A stretch of 44,567 bases of DNA from Muribaculaceae bacterium (GTDB lineage Bacteria; Bacteroidota; Bacteroidia; Bacteroidales; Muribaculaceae), in contig JAMPII010000014.1 of the NCBI GenBank assembly GCA_023662835.1, positions 1-44,567 of the forward strand, in the 5' to 3' direction. Positions 35,256 through 44,502 of the stretch are shown piece by piece (position 1 is the first letter of the stretch; each line of letters begins with the position of its first letter). The notes beneath the pieces were generated by a model. The model did not search any database and had not been told where the DNA came from. It saw only the letters and a list, made by a program, of their open reading frames with translations. The position numbers and the translations under genes were made by a program.

Positions 35256-38200
35256 ATGGAAAAAAGATTATTGCTGTTATTGATGGGTCTGTGCGCTAGC
35301 ATAGGGCTATTCGCACAGGTCAAAGTGACCGGTGTCGTAGTCTCTGCTTCCGACGACGAACCTCTGATTGGCGCGACTGTTTCTGTGAAAGGGAAAAATG
35401 TCGCAGTCGCTACAGACCTTGACGGAAAGTTTTCATTAAACGTTCCTTCATCTAATTCCCAGCTTGAAGTTAAGTATGTAGGTATGAAGCCTGCCACAGT
35501 GAAGGTTTCAACTACACCCATGCGTATCGTGCTAGAATCTAGTTCTACCGAACTGGACGAGGTTGTTGTAACAGGTATGCAGAAAATGGATAAACGTTTG
35601 TTCACCGGCGCTGCTACCAAGGTTGATGCCCAGGCTGCACGTATCGGTGGTATGGCTGATATCTCCCGTTCGCTCGAAGGTCGTGCGGCCGGTGTATCGG
35701 TGCAAAACGTATCCGGTACTTTCGGTACCGCTCCTAAAATCCGCGTACGTGGTGCTACATCTATCTATGGTAGCTCGAAACCTCTTTGGGTTGTCGACGG
35801 TGTTATCATGGAAGACGTTATGGAAGTGTCGGCCGACGAACTTTCGTCAGGTAACGCCGAAACCCTTATCTCTTCCGCTATCGCCGGTTTGAACGCCGAC
35901 GACATCGAAAGTTTCGACATCCTCAAGGACGGTTCCGCTACATCTATATACGGTGCGCGCGCTATGGCTGGTGTGATCGTTGTTACCACTAAGAAAGGTA
36001 CTGCCGGTCGTAACTCTATCAACTACACCGGTGAGTTCACTCTCCGTCTGAAGCCCAGCTACAGCACCTTCAACATCATGAACTCTCAGGACCAGATGAG
36101 TATCTACCAGGAACTTGCAAACAAGGGCTATCTGAACTATGCAGAGGTTTCTAACGCTGCTTCTTCGGGCGTTTATGGTAAGATGTACGCTTTGCTTACT
36201 GAATACAACCCCGAAACCGGCAAATTCGGTTTGGAAAATACTCCAGAAGCCCGCGCCAATTATCTGCGCGCTGCTGAGTATCGCAACACCGACTGGTTCG
36301 ACCAGTTGTTCCAGACAACTGTTATGCATAACCACTCTGTATCAATTTCTTCCGGTACTGAAAAAGCCCAGCACTATGTTTCTGCTTCGGCTATGTTCGA
36401 CCCGGGTTGGTACAAACAGAGTAAGGTTCAGCGCTACACAGCCAACTTGAACTCTACTTTTAACATCTCCGATAAGGTGTCGTTCAATATCATCTCGAAC
36501 GCTTCGTTCCGTAAACAGAAAGCACCCGGTACTCTCGGTAGCGAGATTGACGCTGTTTCTGGTGAGGTAAAACGTGATTTCGACATCAACCCCTACTCTT
36601 ACTCAATGAACACATCGCGTACGCTCGATGCAAACGAATTTTACACCCGCAGCTACGCTCCGTTCAATATTCTCCACGAACTTAACAACAACTATATGGA
36701 ACTTGGCGTCAACGACTTCCGTCTTACCGGTTTGCTGACCTACAAGCCTATCCGTAAAGTTGAACTCTCGCTCCTTGCCGGTGTGCAGAACACCTCTACA
36801 TCGCAGGAACACCACATCCTCGATAACTCTAACCAGGCTGAGGCTTACCGCGCTATGCCTACTTCTGCTATCCGTGACAAGAACCCCATGCTCTACACCG
36901 ACCCTGAGAATGTTTACGCGCTCCCGATCTCAGTGCTCCCTTATGGTGGTATCTACGAACGCACCGACCGTAGCATGTTCAAATGGGATATGCGTGCAGC
37001 TGTTCGCTACAACGACGTTTACTTCGACGACCATATCGTAAACCTCTACGCCGGTATGGAAACCAACTCTGTCGATCGTCACAACTCTTGGTTCCGCGGC
37101 TGGGGTATGCAATACTCGATGGGTGAAATTCCTGCTTATGCCTACGAAGTGTTCAAACGCGGTCAGGAAGAAAATACCAACTACTACACTCTGGGTAATG
37201 CCCGCGTACGTAGCGCAGCTTTCTTCGGCAATCTCACATATTCTTATAAGAGCCGTTACAACTTGAACGCTACTCTCCGCTACGAAGGTACCAACTTCCT
37301 CGGCAAATCTCGCCAGAACCGCTGGTTGCCTACTTGGAACGTATCTGGTTCTTGGAACATGCACAACGAAGAATTCTTCCAGCAGTTCATGCCTACATGG
37401 AGCCACTTCACCGTACGCGCTTCTTACTCGCTGACCGGTGACCGTCCTTCCGTCAGCAACGCCTACTCAATTCTTCTCGCTTCGAATCCCTGGCGTCCTT
37501 TCACCGGTGTGAACGAATCGATGATCTACATCGATGACCTAGCCAACCGTTCGCTTACCTACGAAAAGAAACACGAGCTTAACATCGGTTTGTCGACCGG
37601 TTTGTTCGACAACCGCGTAAACCTCGAACTCGACTGGTACAAACGTAACAACTTCGACCTTATCGGCGTTGCTACAACACAGGGTATCGGTGGCCAGATC
37701 TCTAAACTCGGTAACATCGCTTCAATGAAATCGCACGGTGTGGAAGTTTCTCTTACAACAAAGAACATCGATACTCGCGACTTCACTTGGACAACTAACA
37801 TCATCTACTCGTACTCGAAGAATAAAGTAACCGACCTGAAGACTACAAAACGTATGATCGACCTTATCTCCGGCAATGGTTTCGCTCAGGAAGGTTATCC
37901 CGTTCGTTCAATCTTCTCAATTCCTTTCAAAGGTCTTAACGAAGAAGGTCTTCCCACATTCCTCGATCAGGACGGCAACATCTCGACAACAGGTATCTAC
38001 TTCCAGACATCCGACCCCGAGAAACTTAAATTCCTCGAATACTCAGGTAGCGTTGACCCAACCGACGTTGGTTCATTCGGTAACATCTTCCGTTACAAAA
38101 ACTTTACCCTCAACGTTTACATCACATACTCGTTTGGTAACGTTATCCGTCTCGACCCGGTATTCAAAAACGAATACGACGACTTGACTTCGCTTCCTAA

Positions 38201-38573
38201 AGAGTTCCGCAACCGTTGGACAGTTCCCGGCGACGAAAACAAAACAACTATCCCTGTTATCGCTTCGAAACGCCAGAACAAGAACGACTCAGACCTCAAG
38301 TATGCTTACAACGCTTACAACTATTCAACAGAGCGTATCGCCAAGGGTGACTTCATCCGTATGAAGGAAATATCTCTTACCTATCAACTGCCAACCAAAG
38401 CAATCCAGGCTCTCCGCCTGTCTCGCGCTCAGGTTAAACTGCAGGCCACAAACATGTTCCTTATCTACGCCGATAAGAAACTCAACGGTCAGGATCCGGA
38501 GTTCTTCAACACCGGTGGTGTTGCCGCTCCTACTCCCAAGCAGTTCACTCTTACTGTTAACTTAGGTATCTAA
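35256..38573 (+). CDS. SusC/RagA-family TonB-dependent outer-membrane transporter
   Basis: Outer-membrane beta-barrel importer of 1105 residues energised by TonB. Signal peptide ends near residue 20 (GLFAQ). A carboxypeptidase-D-like domain follows (about 22-100, with DEPLIGATVSVKG and DLDGKFSL), then the conserved LDEVVVTG segment (about 100-107), the plug (about 110-245, with SRSLEGRAAGVSVQNVSG, KIRVRGATSI, PLWVVDGVI, SIYGARAMAGVIVVTTKKG) and the barrel ending in KQFTLTVNLGI with the terminal aromatic/hydrophobic pattern. It is the first gene of a five-gene set with SusD-like, metallopeptidase, DUF4302 and BACON-domain genes. The ligand is not visible from the sequence; partners suggest peptides or glycoproteins. 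Codon choice favours C-ending codons, consistent with strong expression. Confidence 0.95.
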   Translation: MEKRLLLLLMGLCASIGLFAQVKVTGVVVSASDDEPLIGATVSVKGKNVAVATDLDGKFSLNVPSSNSQLEVKYVGMKPATVKVSTTPMRIVLESSSTELDEVVVTGMQKMDKRLFTGAATKVDAQAARIGGMADISRSLEGRAAGVSVQNVSGTFGTAPKIRVRGATSIYGSSKPLWVVDGVIMEDVMEVSADELSSGNAETLISSAIAGLNADDIESFDILKDGSATSIYGARAMAGVIVVTTKKGTAGRNSINYTGEFTLRLKPSYSTFNIMNSQDQMSIYQELANKGYLNYAEVSNAASSGVYGKMYALLTEYNPETGKFGLENTPEARANYLRAAEYRNTDWFDQLFQTTVMHNHSVSISSGTEKAQHYVSASAMFDPGWYKQSKVQRYTANLNSTFNISDKVSFNIISNASFRKQKAPGTLGSEIDAVSGEVKRDFDINPYSYSMNTSRTLDANEFYTRSYAPFNILHELNNNYMELGVNDFRLTGLLTYKPIRKVELSLLAGVQNTSTSQEHHILDNSNQAEAYRAMPTSAIRDKNPMLYTDPENVYALPISVLPYGGIYERTDRSMFKWDMRAAVRYNDVYFDDHIVNLYAGMETNSVDRHNSWFRGWGMQYSMGEIPAYAYEVFKRGQEENTNYYTLGNARVRSAAFFGNLTYSYKSRYNLNATLRYEGTNFLGKSRQNRWLPTWNVSGSWNMHNEEFFQQFMPTWSHFTVRASYSLTGDRPSVSNAYSILLASNPWRPFTGVNESMIYIDDLANRSLTYEKKHELNIGLSTGLFDNRVNLELDWYKRNNFDLIGVATTQGIGGQISKLGNIASMKSHGVEVSLTTKNIDTRDFTWTTNIIYSYSKNKVTDLKTTKRMIDLISGNGFAQEGYPVRSIFSIPFKGLNEEGLPTFLDQDGNISTTGIYFQTSDPEKLKFLEYSGSVDPTDVGSFGNIFRYKNFTLNVYITYSFGNVIRLDPVFKNEYDDLTSLPKEFRNRWTVPGDENKTTIPVIASKRQNKNDSDLKYAYNAYNYSTERIAKGDFIRMKEISLTYQLPTKAIQALRLSRAQVKLQATNMFLIYADKKLNGQDPEFFNTGGVAAPTPKQFTLTVNLGI

Positions 38574-38593
38574 CATTCAGAAAGAAAACGAAT

Positions 38594-40174
38594 ATGAACA
38601 AATATATTTTATCAACTTTTGCCCTCGGTTTGTCAGCAATAGCGCTGACCGGTTGCGACGACTTCCTTGACACGATGCCCGACAACCGTGCCACTCTCAA
38701 CACTGAGGACAAAATCATGAAAACTCTTACTTCAGCCTACATGGATCATGAGTACTGTCTCCCGCTCGAACTCTTGACCGATAATGTGGACAACTTTGGT
38801 ACACGCGTGCCTAACTCCGACCGTTGGTTCGACGATACTTTCGCATGGAAGGATGAAGTAGAAACATGTAACGAAGCTTTCGACCGCCTTTGGTCAACTA
38901 CCTATCTTTGTATAGCGTCTGCCAACGAAGCACTTGCTGCTATCGGTGAGCATCCTGCTACAGAACGTCTCGGTCAGCTCCGTGGCGAAGGTCTTCTCAG
39001 TCGTGCTTTCCATCACTTCCTGCTTGGCTCAATCTTCTGCGACGCCTGGACTCAGGATGCTGAAAATTCGCTCGGCATTCCTTATATGGAACATCCTGAA
39101 AGCGACCTCGACCCCAAATATGAACGTGGCAACCTGGCCGATTTCTATGATAAAATCGAACGCGACCTCGTGGAAGGTTTGTCACTCGTTTCCGATGCTT
39201 ACTACACGGTGCCCAAATATCACTTCAACACAAAGGCTGCTTACGCTTTCGCTTGTCGTTTCTATCTTTTCAAAGAGGAATGGGCAAAAGCTATCGAGTA
39301 CGCCGACAAGTGCCTGGGTTCCGAACCCAAAGCCGTTCTCCGCGACTGGGCTTACATGGCTTCGATCACTCAGGACGCTGAGGCTGTCAACAATGAGTAC
39401 ATCAGCGCTTCTTCAAACGCAAACCTTCTGCTTATTACCGGCTATTCCCGCCTTGGTTTAGTATTCGGTCCCTATACTTCTTACGGCCGTTACAACCACG
39501 GTAAACAGCTTGCCGAAACAGAAGATATCCGCGCTACTAACCTCTACGGTTCTTACGGTGCTTTCCGTATCACTCCTAAAGTTTACCAGGGCTCTACTTA
39601 CAACAAAACCATCTTCTGGAAAGCACCTTACAAGTTTGAGTACACCGACCTCGTTGCCGGTATCGGTTTCACCCACACTGTTGTTCCTATCCTGACAACT
39701 GATGAGTGTCTTCTCAACCGTGCTGAAGCTTACATCATGTTGAAACAATTTGATAAAGCAGCTGCCGACCTTACAACCTGGATGCAGAACATGACAACAA
39801 GCACCAAAGTGTTGACCCCTGCAGAAATCACAACTTTCTACAATGCTAGAAAATACTCTTATGAAGACGAAAAGAATCCTCTCGTAGGTACAATCAAAAA
39901 GCACATCCATCCCGCTTTTGCTATCGACGAAGAAGGTTCGGTTCAGGAAAACATGCTTCAGTGTATGCTCAGCTTCCGTCGTATCGAAACTCTTCACCAG
40001 GGTCTGCGTTGGTTCGACATCAAACGCTACGGTATCGAAATCCCGCGCCGTCTGTTGGACGACACCGGCAATCCCGAATCAATCACCGACTGGTTGCGTG
40101 TTGGCGACCCCCGCCGTGCTGTTCAGATTCCTTTGCGCGTTCGCGACGCAGGTATGGAGGCTAACCCTCGTTAA
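38594..40174 (+). CDS. SusD/RagB-family surface lipoprotein
   Basis: Substrate-capturing lid of the SusCD transporter, 526 residues, surface lipoprotein. The lipobox is LTGC (Cys21) followed by DDFLDTMPDNRA, typical of SusD starts. The helical TPR-like scaffold is visible around 90-220 (CIASANEALAAIGEHP, EGLLSRAFHHFLLGSIFCDAW) and the SusD C-terminal part around 360-500 (TDECLLNRAEAYIMLKQFDKAAADLTTW, HQGLRWFDIKRYGIE). It follows susC after 20 bases, the normal order for the pair. Confidence 0.95.
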   Translation: MNKYILSTFALGLSAIALTGCDDFLDTMPDNRATLNTEDKIMKTLTSAYMDHEYCLPLELLTDNVDNFGTRVPNSDRWFDDTFAWKDEVETCNEAFDRLWSTTYLCIASANEALAAIGEHPATERLGQLRGEGLLSRAFHHFLLGSIFCDAWTQDAENSLGIPYMEHPESDLDPKYERGNLADFYDKIERDLVEGLSLVSDAYYTVPKYHFNTKAAYAFACRFYLFKEEWAKAIEYADKCLGSEPKAVLRDWAYMASITQDAEAVNNEYISASSNANLLLITGYSRLGLVFGPYTSYGRYNHGKQLAETEDIRATNLYGSYGAFRITPKVYQGSTYNKTIFWKAPYKFEYTDLVAGIGFTHTVVPILTTDECLLNRAEAYIMLKQFDKAAADLTTWMQNMTTSTKVLTPAEITTFYNARKYSYEDEKNPLVGTIKKHIHPAFAIDEEGSVQENMLQCMLSFRRIETLHQGLRWFDIKRYGIEIPRRLLDDTGNPESITDWLRVGDPRRAVQIPLRVRDAGMEANPR

Positions 40175-40219
40175 CTACGTGAATATTCAGCATTATCAAT
40201 TATTTAAATTTTGACTATA

Positions 40220-41119
40220 ATGAAATTCTCTAAAATATTCGGTTTAGCTCTGGCAGCCATGTCGGTTATGACTTTCTCGGCCTGCTCCGACGACGAACCA
40301 AATAAAAAAATAACTGTTATCGAGCTGGGTAACACTGATCCCACTCCGCTCGATGCATGGCTTGTCGAGAACTATAACAAGCCTTACAACATCGACTTCA
40401 AATATCGTTATGAAGATATTCAGGGCGACTTCAACTACTACCTGATTCCGGCGAATTACAATGATGCCGTTATAATGGCCCACCTGGTTAAGCATCTCTG
40501 TATCGACACATATGTTGAAGTAGCAGGCCGCACATTCACCTGCACCTACTTCCCTAAGATGTTCTACACCGTTGGTGAATGGGAATACCGTAACAACGGT
40601 ACTATCATTCTCGGTACTGCCGAAGGTGGCCGTAAAATCTTCCTTGCCGGTCTTAACCTTCTGTCGGGATACCTTGGCGATGCCGCACAGCTCAACCACT
40701 ATTACTTCAAAACAATCCACCACGAGTTCACCCACATCCTCAACCAGAACAAGTCGATCCCTGCCGACTTCCAGCTCATCACAGGTTCGGGCTACATCGC
40801 CGACATGTGGAATGAAAAGCCATTTAACGCGACTTATCTAAGCAACGGCTTTATCTCGGCTTATTCTCAACACTCCTACGGTGAAGACTTCGCTGAAATG
40901 CTTTCAATCTACGTTACAAACGACGAGGCCGGTTGGAATAAACTTCTCAGTGGTGCTAACGCAAACAGCAAGAGTCTTATCAACCAGAAGCTTGATATCG
41001 TTCGCGACTATATGATGACCAACTTTAACATCGATATCGATATGCTCCGCGATGTTATCCAACGCCGCCAGCAGGAAGTTGTTTCCGGTCAGGTTGATTT
41101 AACTGATGTGTCTGTTTAA
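40220..41119 (+). CDS. Lipoprotein zinc metallopeptidase (HExxH, putative Peptidase_Mx1 type)
   Basis: Predicted surface or periplasmic lipoprotein protease of 299 residues. I start it at ATG 40220 (MKFSKIFG), which gives lipobox FSAC with Cys22; an in-frame TTG nine bases earlier is unnecessary. The zinc motif HEFTH is at residues 168-172 (IHHEFTHILNQ), with Glu222 or Glu226 in GEDFAEML as the likely third ligand, as in HExxH...E gluzincin-like enzymes. The family often sits beside SusC/SusD genes and DUF4302 genes in Bacteroidetes and is annotated as a putative zinc-binding metallopeptidase; activity has rarely been tested. It may trim captured peptides or glycoproteins before import. Confidence 0.8.
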   Translation: MKFSKIFGLALAAMSVMTFSACSDDEPNKKITVIELGNTDPTPLDAWLVENYNKPYNIDFKYRYEDIQGDFNYYLIPANYNDAVIMAHLVKHLCIDTYVEVAGRTFTCTYFPKMFYTVGEWEYRNNGTIILGTAEGGRKIFLAGLNLLSGYLGDAAQLNHYYFKTIHHEFTHILNQNKSIPADFQLITGSGYIADMWNEKPFNATYLSNGFISAYSQHSYGEDFAEMLSIYVTNDEAGWNKLLSGANANSKSLINQKLDIVRDYMMTNFNIDIDMLRDVIQRRQQEVVSGQVDLTDVSV

Positions 41120-41139
41120 ACGATTAAAAAGAGCTTACT

Positions 41140-42459
41140 ATGAAACTGAATAAAATCTTACTAGCTTCCATTGTTCTTTTTGCAACAATGCTTTCTTCCT
41201 GCTTGAAGGATCAGGAAGACTTCTTCCCCGAAGCCTCTTCTACTCGTTTGCAAGCCACTCTTGACAAATGTAAAGAGGTTCTGACGAGTTCACCCAACGG
41301 TTGGGCATTCGACTACTATCCCGACCGCGATCTGGCTATGGGCGGCTATGTCTACACTGTTAAGTTCGACAACAGCACCGTTACTGCCGGATTTGAACTC
41401 GAGCCCGGTACTTTCGAAACCAGCTACTATAAGCTGACTAACGACAATGGTCCTATCCTCTCGTTCGACACATATAACTCGTTGCTTCACTATTTCTCAA
41501 CTCCTTCAAGCGGCGAATATGAGGCTAAGGATGGCGACTTCGAATTCCTAATCATGGATGTTCAAGACAACGTTATCAAACTAAAAAGCAACCGTAACGG
41601 CAACTACGCTTATCTTCATCGCCTTGATTGCGACATGCAAACCTACCTCAACCAGGTTGCTGCTTTCTCGGAAAATCTTTTCTTGGAAAACATGGTTGCA
41701 AACATGGGCGGACAGGAAGTTGAAGTCTATTCCGAGCCGAACCGTGGACAGCGCTATATGGCTGTAATCTGGGGCGAAGGCGACGACGACTACTGCGAAA
41801 CTGTTTTCGTCCCCACACCCACAGGTGTTCGTTTTATGAAGCCCCTGAGCTATAATGGAGTTTCTGTCGACGCAATGGATTATCTGGTAACTTCGTTCTG
41901 CTACTCGGGCGTTAGCTCAAAAGGCGAAACCGTTGTTTTCCAAGGCGATGCTCCTGCCGATTATTCTAAATATGAAGACTTCGCCGGCGAATTCACACTT
42001 AAGTATAGCACAAACGGAAAGAAGACCATTGATATCAATATTATTGCTGACGGCGATAATAAGTATACAATCAAAGGTTTCAGCGATAAATTCGATGTTA
42101 AGGCTACTTACAACGAAGCTCGCGGTTATCTGCAAATCAATGCTCAGGAAGTGGCAGTCGACGGTAACGACCACTATGTAATGTGTGGTGTTGGTGCTAA
42201 TGCCGATGGTAAAACAACTCCTTATTGGGATTCCGAATGCGGTTTCTTCGTTAAGAAAGATGTTAAGAACGAAGGTGCATATCTGTTCACACCTAACACA
42301 TTTAACCAGACAAAAGCTCATTCGCTTATGATTTGGCGCTTTGTTGGTTCAGTCGACGATGCAGGATATGCTGCAGGCAGTCAGGCAAAGAAGCCTTGGT
42401 ATTTCACCGTACCTAAGAGCGCTCAGCTGGCCAACCTACATTCAATAGTTAAAAAGTAA
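41140..42459 (+). CDS. DUF4302-domain lipoprotein
   Basis: Surface lipoprotein of 439 residues with lipobox LSSC (Cys21). The N-terminal half follows the DUF4302 pattern: LQATLDKCKEVLTSSPNGWAF (about 37-57) then YTVKFDNSTVTAGFEL and LSFDTYNSLLHYFSTPS. The family is confined to Bacteroidetes, accompanies SusCD pairs and HExxH lipoproteins, and has no proven function; a ligand-binding surface protein is the natural inference. It follows the metallopeptidase after 20 bases. The next gene is 142 bases further on and separated by a hairpin. Confidence 0.8.
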   Translation: MKLNKILLASIVLFATMLSSCLKDQEDFFPEASSTRLQATLDKCKEVLTSSPNGWAFDYYPDRDLAMGGYVYTVKFDNSTVTAGFELEPGTFETSYYKLTNDNGPILSFDTYNSLLHYFSTPSSGEYEAKDGDFEFLIMDVQDNVIKLKSNRNGNYAYLHRLDCDMQTYLNQVAAFSENLFLENMVANMGGQEVEVYSEPNRGQRYMAVIWGEGDDDYCETVFVPTPTGVRFMKPLSYNGVSVDAMDYLVTSFCYSGVSSKGETVVFQGDAPADYSKYEDFAGEFTLKYSTNGKKTIDINIIADGDNKYTIKGFSDKFDVKATYNEARGYLQINAQEVAVDGNDHYVMCGVGANADGKTTPYWDSECGFFVKKDVKNEGAYLFTPNTFNQTKAHSLMIWRFVGSVDDAGYAAGSQAKKPWYFTVPKSAQLANLHSIVKK

Positions 42460-42468
42460 AGGCAACTC

Positions 42469-42497
42469 CGGGTGGATGCCATAACGGCTTCCACCCG
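42469..42497 (+). terminator. Hairpin after the DUF4302 gene
   Basis: CGGGTGGA (42469-42476) pairs with TCCACCCG (42490-42497), with an inner GCC/GGC stem around ATAAC. No T run follows, so it may slow polymerase or stabilise the upstream messenger rather than terminate fully. A second tight inverted repeat, AGGGC-TT-GCCCT, follows at 42498-42509. Confidence 0.5.
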
Positions 42498-42601
42498 AGG
42501 GCTTGCCCTACCCTCCTTTGCTATTGCATATGGTAATAAACAACACATAACCAAAGAAATAGAGATTAATCTATAATTATTGTTTTATTAATTTTATTGT
42601 T

Positions 42602-44416
42602 ATGAAAAAACAATTACTTTTAACCGTTGCTCTCGGTGTGGTAGCAAGCGCTTTTGCTGCAAACCCTGCCGTTTCCAACAATGAAGTTGAGACAGCTAAT
42701 GCTTCGTCTACCGAACTTCTTAAGTCAATCAAGTACACCGGCAAACTTGAGGCTATGAAAACTGTTTCAGCCGCTCAGGACGCTGCTGCACTTCAAGCAA
42801 TTCAAAATGCCCCCTCAACCGACTCGTTGACAGCCCGCTATGCAGTTCCTGCTGGCGTATGGTACCTAGGTTGCCTTCAGGGTTACTGGTTGAATACACT
42901 TTCTTCAAACCGCTTCCTTATCCCTAACGAAGTTGAACTTACATGGAAAGGTACAGGTTATTATGCAAGCGTCAGCGCAGGTTCATGGAAATCTTGTATT
43001 TGGAACTATGAGGAACAGTCAATTGCTGCTGACGGTTCAGTTTCGATCAATGCCAAGACCTATACAAAAGGAACTCTAACAACACCTCCTTACTACAACC
43101 TTTACACCTCTAGCGGTGCGTACTGCTCACCTGCTCCCATTCTTAACCTCAACCCCGATGGCGAAGGTTCACTCCCCTCAACATATCAGGCAGTTCCCGG
43201 CGGAATGATAGCCTCTTATGGAACACCCCGCTTTAATTTCGGTTCTTCTATTGGTGTACGTAATATGGCATTATGCCAGTTCGATCTTGGTCTTGTAGTT
43301 TCAGGCAACTGGAGCTCAAATCTGACATCAACATCTAATGATGAAATTGCTCTCGTTTCGTTCACAAACGTTAAGCCCGGTGAAAATTACTATACTGATG
43401 CTTACATGACTCGTTACGGTGCTTACATTGAAGTTAGCGAAAAAACTTTCGGTATCGACTCTATCGTAATCACTGGCGGATTTGATTCGTTCAAAAACGA
43501 AGGTATTACAGTCGACGTTTACGAAGCTGAACCTGTTTCTGGTAAAACTACCTATACTCTGGGCAAACATATTGGTCATGGTTTCTTGCCTGCAGATGAA
43601 GTTCGCGTCGATCCCGGTTATATCTATCCTATCACAATCCCCATGGTTGACGAAATGGGTGAACCCTCATTTGTAAACATCACCAAAAACTCTATCATCC
43701 TTATCGGTGGTTACAGCACTAAGGATGGTTCCGTACAATCGCTTTACAATTTGTCTGCTCCTTACTCGAAAGATACTGCAGTATCGCGTACATCTCCCCT
43801 TGCAAGTATGTATCACAACTGCGTAATCGAGATCGCTGACAACGAAACTGACGAAATTATTGACGTACGTTACGTACAGCCCGGTAATACCAACTCAAAT
43901 GGCATACCCTTTCGCGGTATAGGCTGGTTCCTCCAGTATTATGGCGGCTATGCTACCCTTGTAGCAGGCGACGAACCCGAAGATTACTTCACAATGGATG
44001 TTCCCGCCGAAGGTGGTGAAAAAGAATTCGTATTCAACCCCACTTACGATATCGCAACTGCCGGTAAAGTAACAGGTGAAGGCGCTAATGATTGGGTAAT
44101 TGTTGAAGTAGCCGATCAGGACTTCGTTGACTACACTCAAACTGTAACTCTTACAGTAGAAGCTCTTCCCGAAGGTGTTGATAGCCGCGAAACTACCATC
44201 TATGTAGAAATCTGCGGTGCCCAGCAGGCTATCAAAGTTACACAAGGCTCACCTTCAGGTATCAACGATATAGCAGCTGACAAATCAGACGTTGTTGCTA
44301 CCAAGTACTTCGATCTCCAGGGCCGTCAGCTCAACGCTGTTCCTGAAACAGGTCTCTACCTCAAAGAAGAAACAACAGCAAACGGCAACGTTAACACTGT
44401 TAAAGTTGCAAAATAA
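42602..44416 (+). CDS. Secreted BACON-domain protein with sorting-type C-terminus
   Basis: Exported protein of 604 residues with a Sec signal peptide (ends near residue 20, FAANP) and no lipobox. The long middle part (about 80-440) is beta-rich with no family I recognise. Residues about 463-555 form a BACON-like domain: FTMDVPAEGGEKEFVF, then NDWVIVEVADQDF, TVTLTVEALP and AIKVTQG. BACON domains are Bacteroidetes all-beta modules suggested to bind glycans or mucin. The last ~35 residues (KYFDLQGRQL, GLYLKEE, NTVKVAK) resemble a T9SS-type sorting tail. It is the last gene before the strong terminator at 44470 and is probably the secreted partner of the SusCD system. The upstream hairpin suggests separate or reduced expression. 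Confidence 0.6.
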   Translation: MKKQLLLTVALGVVASAFAANPAVSNNEVETANASSTELLKSIKYTGKLEAMKTVSAAQDAAALQAIQNAPSTDSLTARYAVPAGVWYLGCLQGYWLNTLSSNRFLIPNEVELTWKGTGYYASVSAGSWKSCIWNYEEQSIAADGSVSINAKTYTKGTLTTPPYYNLYTSSGAYCSPAPILNLNPDGEGSLPSTYQAVPGGMIASYGTPRFNFGSSIGVRNMALCQFDLGLVVSGNWSSNLTSTSNDEIALVSFTNVKPGENYYTDAYMTRYGAYIEVSEKTFGIDSIVITGGFDSFKNEGITVDVYEAEPVSGKTTYTLGKHIGHGFLPADEVRVDPGYIYPITIPMVDEMGEPSFVNITKNSIILIGGYSTKDGSVQSLYNLSAPYSKDTAVSRTSPLASMYHNCVIEIADNETDEIIDVRYVQPGNTNSNGIPFRGIGWFLQYYGGYATLVAGDEPEDYFTMDVPAEGGEKEFVFNPTYDIATAGKVTGEGANDWVIVEVADQDFVDYTQTVTLTVEALPEGVDSRETTIYVEICGAQQAIKVTQGSPSGINDIAADKSDVVATKYFDLQGRQLNAVPETGLYLKEETTANGNVNTVKVAK

Positions 44417-44469
44417 ACTTGACAACACACAATCCAAAAGAATTCAATAACAGCTTCTTTTGACCTTGG

Positions 44470-44502
44470 GAATGGGCAGCCGTGCGGTTGCCCATTCTTT
44501 TT
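44470..44502 (+). terminator. Intrinsic terminator closing the SusCD locus
   Basis: A 13-bp stem with one G-T wobble: GAATGGGCAGCCG (44470-44482) against CGGTTGCCCATTC (44485-44497), followed by TTTTT (44498-44502). This is the strongest plus-strand terminator in the window. Confidence 0.9.

Noticed and set aside
39458-39997. A 179-codon minus-strand frame opposite the susD gene
   Set aside because: Explained by C-rich third positions in the highly biased susD codons; no protein features seen.
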